Source: Adiantum capillus-veneris (lineage: Eukaryota; Streptophyta; Polypodiopsida; Polypodiales; Pteridaceae). Taken from it: a DNA stretch of 64,000 nt. A program made the translations under genes and the position numbers. Location: assembly GCA_014529385.2 (NCBI GenBank), contig CM043952.1, positions 158,873,557 to 158,937,556 of the forward strand. Direction: 5' to 3'. Position 1 is the stretch's first letter. The number at the start of each line of letters is the position of its first letter. Below are positions 1 through 8,016 of the stretch, piece by piece. The notes beneath the pieces were generated by a model that was not told the origin of the DNA, searched no databases, and was given only the letters and a program-made list of their open reading frames with translations.

Positions 1-785
1 TGGATTAGATGAGCATAAGAGTCAAAGTCTATTAACTTAATCATGGATGTAGAGTTCAACACTCACGAACAATGCACACTAAGATGAGAGCACAAATCCT
101 TAACAACGGAAATCCTAAAGTGGTGCCAGCCTGTAAAGCCATGTCATATGATGTCATAGCTACACCTTCTTTTTGAAGAACCCCTCAAAAATCCTTCTTG
201 CACAACATATTGTTGACCATGCATTTCTATGTATGCATACAGGATGTCCCACCATTGGACATATGCATTAGACACTCTTTTTGCTTCCACCTATGCACCT
301 TACGTGGACCACAACAGCCAAACAAATGTTTCATCATGCCACCCACATATTTTCTACCCCTTTATTTCCACATCCATTTAAAAAAATCCCTTCAGTAATC
401 TATTAATATTTCCCATGCTAATAAGTACTCCAATAATGTGTGTATCCCAAACACACTTTTTTCCCACTGGATTTTTTCCCTTTGGTCATCCAGGTATTAG
501 ACCCTAATTTAGATCTTCATCATTCTACTTCTCTTGTACATACTCTTAATAAATAAACAACAACCTCGCCATTATGTTCTTACAATGGACAAATGTGACA
601 TCATCTCTTATATTAGAGACAAATTCAAACCAATGAAGATACTACGACGGAATGAACCTCACCAACAAATTCAATGACAAATGAAGACAATCAGCCCATC
701 AACAACCAATCAAAAACCTTGCACAACCTCCACGGGCTCTTCTCAATAGTGCCTGAGGATGGACACTAAAATTGGAAGGGGGGAA
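1..785 (+). other. 3' edge of a decayed LTR element's internal region
   Basis: No usable gene is visible. The last 60 bases look like the end of a retroelement coding region running into a purine-rich tract (about 771-785), directly followed by an LTR-like start. The rest is AT-rich and I recognise nothing in it. Copia versus Gypsy cannot be decided. Confidence 0.3.
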
Positions 786-1230
786 TGTTAACTGAGCTGA
801 TGTCAGTTAACAGGAGCCCATAAAGAGCAAAGCCTTATGAATGCACATTGAAGATGAATATGAAGAAGCAGTGAAGATTGGAGTTACACACTTTTCACAT
901 TTTCCCAAAATGGCCATGTATTGTTATTTCTCAATTTATTTCTCCATTGTGATAGTTGTAATGTGTTACAGGTTCAATGAGAGCTTCAAGCTGTAAAGAA
1001 TAGGTCAGTTGGTGTGCCTAGGTTGCAGATATAGTAAGTTGTGGAGCCTCAAAGGTCTTGGGTGTCTGGACATTACACATTTTAAACCTTGGCTAAGGTA
1101 TTAAATCCATTTTTTGTAACTATGGACCTAAGTTTTGGATAATGAAAGTAAGCGTATGCTGCAGTACAGTCCTGTGAGCTCTCTGCTATTTCAATCTTTT
1201 GTGTCTCCCTCGTGTGGTGTTGCATTGCAA
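786..1230 (+). repeat. Probable 3' LTR of an old LTR retrotransposon (right end not fixed)
   Basis: The sequence starts with TG right after a purine-rich tract, as a 3' LTR does. Its first 27 bases hold a perfect 10-bp inverted repeat (TGTTAACTGA at 786-795, TCAGTTAACA at 803-812). No partner LTR lies in the window and the right end is a guess based on a loss of LTR-like texture, so the family is unknown. Confidence 0.3.
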
Positions 1231-1449
1231 ATCCGAGCATACCAATGTGCTCGCAGGTGAAAGCTCTCTCTTTCTACGTAAGTTTCTTGCAATGAAGTTG
1301 TGTTTTTAGGCGTGCCCATCTACGAGCTAATTTCAATCTCTACGCACAATACACACATCTAAATTGGTTTTTGACGATAGGAATAGATAGAGAATGTCCT
1401 AAGGAAGCTATATAGAGTTCAAAGTCAGAAATCGACTAACCTAAAATAG

Positions 1450-1745
1450 ATTGTTGATCTTAGGCACGATTTTGTTTGAGAGTCAGAAATGACATTTGAG
1501 CACATGACAGTGTTGAGCATACTCTGCACATTCTAGATAGTAAGATTCGTCGCACTTGGAGCACTATTGCTACATGAAATCAAGGTATTTGTCTTTGGTA
1601 AACATGTTGTTTATCTTAGCTGCGATTTTGCCAAAGTGTCAAAAATGACTTTTGAGCACAGAAGGATGTTGAGGATACTCTGCACATGCTAGGAATTAAG
1701 TTTCATTGCATTCGGAGCACCATACCTATACAAATTCATCCGATC
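1450..1745. repeat. Diverged two-copy tandem repeat, period about 156 bp
   Basis: Two adjacent blocks share a run of matching words in order: a GTCAGAAATGAC-like word (1482 and 1638), TTTGAGCACA, a TACTCTGCACAT word, and a GGAGCAC word. The copies are clearly diverged. No ORF spans them. The flanks (1230-1450 and 1745-2360) hold nothing I can identify. Confidence 0.55.
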
Positions 1746-2371
1746 AAGCTTGCGGTAAGGAAAGTGGCTTTTGGTGTCTGGCACACACCTGAGGCTGATC
1801 TAGGTGAGAGCACACTAGACTTGGGTTTTTTGAGAGATTAGCTATCTCTTGTAGCCTCCATGCAATAGGTGGGTCAGCTATGTCCCACGGATTAACATTT
1901 TATGTCTGTGGTTCTCGCTTTGCTAGCATCGATATGGTGAGGCTTGGCAGCTAGTCGACAGTCTCCAAAGTTGGAGCCCCAATGGAATGTTGGGAGAATT
2001 GAGCATCTACAGGAAATCGAGTAGCAGGTTGCAGAATCAAGCAAGTGTAGCAATAAATTTTATTTAGAACTTAGGGGAATCATGAAATCAAAGGCAATGT
2101 GACGTCTTCGAGGCCGCAAATCACACAAAAGATTTGGATCCATAGCAAGAAAAGCTAAGGTGATTAGGGGCAGGTCAAGCATGTGACAATAGAAAAGTAA
2201 GCAAGTGAAGTCAAAGATCTGCATAATTGAGGCAGGCATGCACTTAGGAGCTCGAGCCAGCTGGTAGAACTCAATGTTGCAGTTTTGAAAATTGAGCAGC
2301 GAGTAGAGAAATTTTGGGGGAAGTTGAAACCAGTGAGCAAGATCGAGTAGCTTTTGGAAAGGTTGTGTGGT

Positions 2372-2397
2372 TGTGTGTGTGTGTGTGTGTACACACA

Positions 2398-2457
<60 letters not shown>
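2372..2457. repeat. GT/AC microsatellite with a strand switch
   Basis: A GT run (2372-2390) switches into a long AC run (2391-2457) broken by a single interruption near its start. The switch makes the tract self-complementary. ORFs read through it (poly-CV, poly-HT) are artefacts of the repeat. Confidence 0.95.
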
Positions 2458-2459
<2 letters not shown>

Positions 2460-2652
2460 GCAATATAGATTTGGGATTTGCAGACAATGTTGAAAACACT
2501 GGCATGTTTCTAAAATTTAACGAGCAACCATTGCAGAGCAAATCAAGTAGCATTTTCTTTTAGGGAGCGCTAGAAACTTTCAGGCACCGGTTATTTAAAA
2601 AAAAAAGATCTAACGTAAAATCTTAAAATCTTGGGGAGCATCTTCATTGCAA

Positions 2653-2666
2653 GGGTGTGGTGGTGT

Positions 2667-2723
<57 letters not shown>
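2653..2723. repeat. Second GT/AC microsatellite
   Basis: A short GT-rich stretch passes through GTAC into an AC dinucleotide run of about 55 bases. It has the same design as the tract 250 bp upstream, so the two may come from a local duplication that has since diverged. Confidence 0.95.
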
Positions 2724-2725
<2 letters not shown>

Positions 2726-2777
2726 GCTGTCACTGGACAAAAAAGCTTAGCTGATGATTATTTCAGGAGCCTTGCAT

Positions 2778-2951
2778 CTACATCTCTATTATGCCGCTCA
2801 TTACATGATCACACAAACAGCTATCACAGTAGAAGCAAGTATTTGGCCTCTCAGCCAAAGTCACGATACGAGTCGCCAAGGCTACCCCAAACTCCCGAGT
2901 GTGATGAGTACAGTTAAAATATCCTCGTAGCTGATGACCATAACTACGGTA
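2778..2951 (-). pseudogene. C-terminal part of an unrecognised gene cut by an LTR element
   Basis: On the minus strand this open stretch runs from the left edge of the LTR element at 2952 to a stop at 2778. It encodes about 57 residues, ending in a cysteine-rich segment (CFYCDSCLC). Reading outward from the target site, it is in phase with the minus-strand ORF on the far side of the insertion (6535-7070), so the two look like halves of one coding region split by the insertion. I do not recognise the product. It could be a host gene or part of another mobile element. Confidence 0.4.
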
Positions 2952-3345
2952 TGTTAGGCACACATTGCCATAACAAACAACCAATGCAGTTAACATACAG
3001 TACATATAAACCAGGAAGCAGGAAACTGCATACTTCAAACACCATACTGCAAAGGAAACAGGTACATAACATCATAGATAAAGGGAAAATAGTGTGCCAT
3101 TCATCATCATCATTCAGTAATACAGAAGAAAGCACAGAACTAATGGAGGAGAGAGCCAACTGCATCAACAGGCATAGACATAACTGCTTCTCGTCCTGAG
3201 AATTCACGAGACACACAACTAACTTCCCCAAAATATAAAATACCCATGTTCACTTATCCCTAAGGTTCAAAGATAAAGGTTTTAGTTATAGTTCAAAAAT
3301 AATAGCCTGACTGCCCTGAAAGCCCTGATAAATCAGGCACTAACA
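2952..3345 (-). repeat. 3' LTR of the non-autonomous element
   Basis: This is the left copy of the 394-bp terminal repeat. Its ends are the perfect inverted hexamers TGTTAG and CTAACA. It is the 3' LTR because the element reads on the minus strand. Confidence 0.9.
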
Positions 3346-3363
3346 CCTGGTGGGCAAGGTTTC

Positions 3364-4275
3364 TCAAACCTTGTGAGAACCCATCCCTTGATCAGCAATT
3401 GCATCCTCCAGGTTGTCTTTAGCTTCACTTCCCTGTAAAACTGTTGCTGCAGTCACAACTTCTTTGTCAAGCCCTTCACAATTTTCCTCCACTTGAACTG
3501 TAACTGCTTCCTTAATACTCTCTGTCTCCTGAGAAAGAATCTCAGCCACAATGTTCTGAACTGAAGCTTTTAAGCTATGCTCTTCTCCTGCAAGCTCCAA
3601 ATCCTTCACTTCAACAACTTTATCTTTCCTTGCAATTACTGCTCCCCCTGAATCTTCGGGAACAAGCTCCTGAATGGTAGCTGCATCCTTAATCCCTGCA
3701 CACATGTCAGAATCTTTAGTAATAATCACCTGGTCAGGTTGATTTGCTCCTTGCTGCTGCAACTTTTCCTTCAAAGTCTCCAACTGCTGTGTTAGGTCAG
3801 TACATTGTTGTTTAAGCTCAGAATTTTGCTTCTCCATTAACACATTCTCCTCCTTCATTTCCTCTTCTGCAAACATCTGATATGGTTTACTCACCACATC
3901 ATACACCATGACTTTCATTTTCTCCAAAACTCCCTTCATGTAGTCCATCACTTCAGTCTTCATTTTCTCCACAACTGTTGAATTGAGATACCTTCTACAA
4001 AGTAGAAAAATCTCCTCTTCTTCAAGTGATTTCAGGTCTTTAGGCCCATTTTCATATTCAAGTGAATATCCAAATTCAGTAGTAGGGTTAGGTTTAGGTT
4101 CAGGTTTTCCTTCAAGAAGAATGAAGAAAGATTCAAGGTAGGATGCAAACTTTGCAACCATTAGACACTGTCTCTTGAACACATCCAATATCTCTGCATG
4201 TAGATGAAACACTCGAAGACCTGATTTAGACTCCGCATGCCAAATCAATTGATTTCCCTGAAAATCTTGATTCAA
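3364..4275 (-). CDS. Second ORF of the non-autonomous LTR element, coiled-coil protein
   Basis: This is a 303-residue open frame directly downstream of the larger ORF of the same element. The middle (about residues 130-175) is a charged, glutamine-rich heptad region that should form a coiled coil. The rest is acidic and low in cysteine. No zinc knuckle, protease, polymerase or integrase motif is visible. I do not recognise a family. By position it is part of the element's gag-like or accessory product. The first codon is not ATG, so a separate start here is doubtful. Confidence 0.5.
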   Translation of the reverse strand: MNQDFQGNQLIWHAESKSGLRVFHLHAEILDVFKRQCLMVAKFASYLESFFILLEGKPEPKPNPTTEFGYSLEYENGPKDLKSLEEEEIFLLCRRYLNSTVVEKMKTEVMDYMKGVLEKMKVMVYDVVSKPYQMFAEEEMKEENVLMEKQNSELKQQCTDLTQQLETLKEKLQQQGANQPDQVIITKDSDMCAGIKDAATIQELVPEDSGGAVIARKDKVVEVKDLELAGEEHSLKASVQNIVAEILSQETESIKEAVTVQVEENCEGLDKEVVTAATVLQGSEAKDNLEDAIADQGMGSHKV

Positions 4276-4281
4276 GAAAAA

Positions 4282-6084
4282 TCAAAATTGATATGCTTCT
4301 TCATCAAACTGATCTGATTTAAGGCTTAAAAATAACAGATTGAACTCTCCTTTACGCATAAAAAACACCACCAAGATGGCTTCCTCACATCCCTTATCAA
4401 AAACATAAAGAAATCCACTTTGTAGTAGCTGCAAAACTGTCCAATCAGTGATATCTCCCTGAAACTGAAAACTTTTGACTTCTGCTCCTTGAAAAACTTC
4501 CCTTATTTTATCAAGCATGAAGATATAAAACCAATGAGATATAAAAATATCAACATCATCTCCTTCATTAACAACATCACATAGAAATGTAGAACCATCT
4601 TCAGGAAAATCCACTTCACCATCATCAAGAACTTCCAAAATACTTGCATAATCATCAGTCAAAACCATCTCCTCAGCATCAACAAAACCATTGACATCAG
4701 AAATTTGGTAAAAATCATCAAGAACATCATCAAGAAAGTGAACTTCCTTGAAAACAGATGAACTTCCAATATCCTTGACTGAATTTGTAAAAGAACCAAC
4801 ATCATACAGATCATTGATAACAACATCATCATTCAAGAAACCTTCTGTAACATCAAGATTTGAAGAAAACTCCACATTCTTGATTTGAGTAAGTTGAAGC
4901 TTCAAGTCCTCAATTTGATTATCCTTGTTCAAAACAGCTTTCTGAAGAGCATCATGAACTTCATAACAGTAAGAAATATGTAAGTCAACTTCAGTTTGAA
5001 CCTGAGAAATCTCCGCCATCAATGATGTCTTCTCTTCTTGAAGTTGATTGATTTTGGAAAGCGCTTCATTTGCCGCAACCATACTTGAATGCCTCTCATT
5101 CTCTAGCTCTAATGAGAGATTATTGATCATCTTCACTTGAGAAAGAAAAAGAATTTGAAATTCAGCAAGTTCAGGTACATAACTTCTTTGCAAATCAAGA
5201 ATCTGCGGATCAGGGACCTGAATTCTGAAACTCTGCAAATCAAGAACCTTTGGTATCAAAACTGGTAATTCAGGGATCTGAAATTGAAGATCCTTGTCTT
5301 CACAACCTGAATAATTCATATCCGCTTTCGGAAATTGGCTTTCAGTCTTCAAAACTCTAAAAAACTCTTCTCCATCAACACAAACACCTTCTCGACTGTC
5401 ACCTGTCACATATTCCTCATCAAGATTCATCAAAAACTGATTCATCACATCATCCTCATCATTAGCACACATTATGTCTTTATCTATCTTCAGCTCTTCC
5501 ATTGCATTACACTGAAATTTGATGTCTCCCTGAATTTCAACATCTTCAAGATTGATGTCAAATGTTGGTATATGGGTTTGTATGGGATATTGGTGGCTTC
5601 TCTCGCTCACTCCCACTTGTATTTCCTTCTTCTCAACCAATAATTCTTCTTTTGGGAAACTTTCCTTCTCTTCCTGCAAAGAGGTGAGTCTCTTCGATGT
5701 GAGGTTTGGGGATAGCTGGCAATCCTCTTGGCTCCTTTGGCTCATGAGTTGCTCCTGGCTTCCTCCTTCTTCCTTCATCATCTTTTGGACTATATCTCCC
5801 TTGCATTGAACAAACTCTCCTTCCTGAATCAACTTCTTCTCTTCAATAATCTGAGTATCTACAACTTTGATCCCATATTCAAGAACATCAAAATCAGGTT
5901 GAAAAACTTCAGGTACTGAAAAATCAGATTCAGGTTTTGAAACTTCAGGTTTTGAAACTGCAGGTGCCTGAAAAACTGTTGGTACTTCAACATTGTGCAA
6001 ACCCTTCTCTTCTACCAGTGTTTTCCAGTTCACAAAATCCCGCAAATGGTCACTATCAGGGAACAGGTCGCCGCTGTGATTCAT
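4282..6084 (-). CDS. First ORF of the non-autonomous LTR element, long acidic coiled-coil protein
   Basis: This 600-residue open frame starts with an ATG about 56 bases inside the 5' LTR edge, just past the primer site, where gag normally starts. The first half is acidic and repetitive, with short echoes such as SKPEVSKPE and repeated I/V-LDLQ words around residues 270-310. Residues about 325-410 form a coiled-coil stretch with regular leucine spacing. The C-terminal third is strongly acidic. No CCHC knuckle or enzyme motif is seen, so it is not an ordinary Copia or Gypsy gag. It may be a structural protein of an unusual non-autonomous lineage. Confidence 0.6.
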   Translation of the reverse strand: MNHSGDLFPDSDHLRDFVNWKTLVEEKGLHNVEVPTVFQAPAVSKPEVSKPESDFSVPEVFQPDFDVLEYGIKVVDTQIIEEKKLIQEGEFVQCKGDIVQKMMKEEGGSQEQLMSQRSQEDCQLSPNLTSKRLTSLQEEKESFPKEELLVEKKEIQVGVSERSHQYPIQTHIPTFDINLEDVEIQGDIKFQCNAMEELKIDKDIMCANDEDDVMNQFLMNLDEEYVTGDSREGVCVDGEEFFRVLKTESQFPKADMNYSGCEDKDLQFQIPELPVLIPKVLDLQSFRIQVPDPQILDLQRSYVPELAEFQILFLSQVKMINNLSLELENERHSSMVAANEALSKINQLQEEKTSLMAEISQVQTEVDLHISYCYEVHDALQKAVLNKDNQIEDLKLQLTQIKNVEFSSNLDVTEGFLNDDVVINDLYDVGSFTNSVKDIGSSSVFKEVHFLDDVLDDFYQISDVNGFVDAEEMVLTDDYASILEVLDDGEVDFPEDGSTFLCDVVNEGDDVDIFISHWFYIFMLDKIREVFQGAEVKSFQFQGDITDWTVLQLLQSGFLYVFDKGCEEAILVVFFMRKGEFNLLFLSLKSDQFDEEAYQF

Positions 6085-6126
6085 TCCTTAGCACCCATAT
6101 GGTTTTAGGCAAAATTTGAACCAATT

Positions 6127-6138
6127 GCAGAGTCACCA
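6127..6138 (-). other. Primer binding site of the non-autonomous element
   Basis: Read on the minus strand, TGGTGACTCTGC lies two bases inside the 5' LTR. It fits the 3' end of a plant tRNA ending GCAGAGTCACCA. I cannot say which tRNA without a search. Confidence 0.6.
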
Positions 6139-6140
6139 AA

Positions 6141-6534
6141 TGTTAGGCACACATTGCCATAACAAACAACCAATGCAGTTAACATACAGTACATATCAAA
6201 CAGGAAGCAGGAAACTGCATACTTCAAACACCATACTGCAAAGGAAACAGGTACATAACATCATAGATAAAGGGAAAATAGTGTGCCATTCATCATCATC
6301 ATTCAGTAATAGAGCAGAAAGCACATAACTAATGCAGGAGAGAGCCAACTGCATCAACAGGCATAGACATAACTGCTTCTCGTCCTAAGAATTCACGAGA
6401 CACACAACTAACTTCCCCAAAATATAAAATACCCATGTTCACTTATCCCTAAGGTTCAAAGATAAAGGTTTTAGTTATAGTTCAAAAATAATAGCCTGAC
6501 TGCCCTGAAAGCCGTGATAAATCAGGCACTAACA
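6141..6534 (-). repeat. 5' LTR of the non-autonomous element
   Basis: This is the right copy of the 394-bp repeat, with the same length and ends as the left copy. It is the 5' LTR in the element's reading direction. Confidence 0.9.
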
Positions 6535-7070
6535 TGGTATAGGAAAATCTTCTGAGGAGGTAGAAACTGGGCTAGCAGATATAGCCGATCTGAAAAACCA
6601 GGCTTTATTGAATGCTCGATATAATAATACTTTGGCCCTAGACCCATTGCTTCAATAAACATCGCCAATCGGATATTATTCTTGAAATGTTCACGACCCC
6701 AAAGTGTCACTCGTGTCACTCGCTCCTGATACGTCCACCACTTTGTTTGGGAAACAGAGGTTCCTAACTGCGGAAATAGATGAAGTTCATAACGGAGTAA
6801 TGTTGCTTGATGTATAGATTCATTTGACATAAAGAGATGCGCAGTTGCTATGAAAAAAACCTGGTCATGACTGTAGGCCATAATACACCAAGGATGCAAA
6901 ATAGTTGAAGAATGCCAAACTCTGGAAATGATACTCTGTACTTGGGGTTTTATATTTGACCAACCATCTTTAATAAAACAATTTTTTTTTCCTAAACCAA
7001 ATTGGAAATAGGAAAGTGTGCCTAAAATTGTGTTTACTCTCACACTGTAAATTGTGCTCTTTTTTTTCAC
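6535..7070 (-). pseudogene. N-terminal part of an unrecognised gene interrupted by the LTR element
   Basis: An ATG at 7070 opens about 178 codons before the frame meets the LTR at 6534. The predicted protein is rich in aromatic and basic residues, with no signal peptide or clear membrane span. I recognise no domain. The frame lines up with the open stretch 2778-2951 across the insertion, which supports real coding before the insertion. The first 50 or so codons lie in the left unit of the 366-bp tandem duplication. It may be a host gene or a fragment of another element. Confidence 0.4.
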
Positions 7071-7620
7071 ACTATAGGGAGTGCTGAAGCTTAGTATGGG
7101 GCATGGATAGCAGGTATAAATACCTACTGTGTATATATACTCGAGACCTGATACAACTTACTAGCTATGAGTCTATAGACCTGGGTGTGAATATGGGAAT
7201 TATTGCTATTTAAGTTTACCTTGGGGTGATGTAGAATGTCTGACCGGGCTTTACATTTAACTTAAATAAAAAAGTTGAAGACCACTAACTCTCGAAATGA
7301 TACTCGAGATTTGTTTTTTTATATAACCAACCATTTAGAATAAAACCAGTTTATTGACTCTTAAGACTTATTGTGATTTGGAAAGTTTACCCAAAATGTA
7401 TCATACACTCACAGTGTAGAATGGTTTTTTACACTAGTGGAATGCTAAAAATTAAAGTCGGGCTAGGATAGCAGATAAAGATACCTATTGGGTTTTAAAT
7501 ATCTGACGACGAATACAATTTACTTGCTTCTAGTCAAAAAATCCGGGCTTTGACTATGGGAATTAATGCTATCTTAATTTACCATAGGTTGAGGTGGACT
7601 GCCCGACTTGGCTTCACATT
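6917..7620. repeat. Diverged 366-bp tandem duplication
   Basis: Two adjacent units (about 6917-7260 and 7283-7620) share, in order, a GAAATGATACTC word, an ACCAACCAT word, a CACACTATAG/CACTAG block, GGATAGCAG, and a TATGGGAATTA-TGCTAT stretch. Similarity is moderate, so the duplication is old. The left unit overlaps the start of the minus-strand ORF, so the duplication covers the 5' part of that gene. Confidence 0.6.
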
Positions 7621-8016
7621 TTCTGGTCACAGTACTAATCTTTAATTTTTTTAAGCGTGGCATGGGGTCCTTCTTGCCTCTACTGCACGCCATCGCTTAG
7701 GTTTTGAGGTATGGTCTGCGATGACTATCTTCCCCACCCTTTTTTCTTGAGCATAAGGTGCTGATATGGTGGAATCTTACCTGTTACCCTCCGGATCTTG
7801 GGATGTGAGAGATCCTGTGTATGTGCTTGTAATGACATCCTCGTTTGTGGGCTTAACTTGTCCAACTCAATGGTCACATCTGCTACAGAGGAGCATCAAC
7901 TGTATAAATATGACTTCTAAGGTGAGTTATCATACTCACATAGCTGCGTGCTCTGTTATTGTATCTCTGCGTGTGTTAGTTCAAAACTGTGTGTATTTTA
8001 TCTACAGGTTGCTGTG
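7621..8016. other. No gene recognised; possible upstream exon
   Basis: The plus-strand ORF across this stretch has no recognisable domain. There is a consensus-like donor (AAG|GTGAGT near 7920) and an acceptor (CTACAG|GT near 8008), which could mark an untranslated upstream exon of the candidate gene that follows. This is weak evidence. Confidence 0.2.

Larger units (their letters stand above)
2952..6534 (-). mobile_element. Non-autonomous LTR retrotransposon, nearly whole, minus strand
   Basis: Two 394-bp direct repeats bound this element (2952-3345 and 6141-6534). Each begins TGTTAG and ends CTAACA. The flanking five bases are CGGTA on the left and TGGTA on the right, a target duplication with one mismatch. 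I count eight differences between the LTRs by eye, about 2 %, so the insertion is fairly young. Read on the minus strand, a tRNA primer site (TGGTGACTCTGC, complement at 6127-6138) follows the 5' LTR after two bases. I see no clear polypurine tract next to the 3' LTR. The inside carries acidic, coiled-coil coding sequence and no protease, reverse transcriptase or integrase, so it must rely on a partner element. The coding part looks almost intact, with perhaps one break. Confidence 0.85.

Noticed and set aside
2060-2563. Plus- and minus-strand ORFs through the GT/AC repeat
   Set aside because: They are created by the dinucleotide repeat (CV, HT runs) and have no other content.
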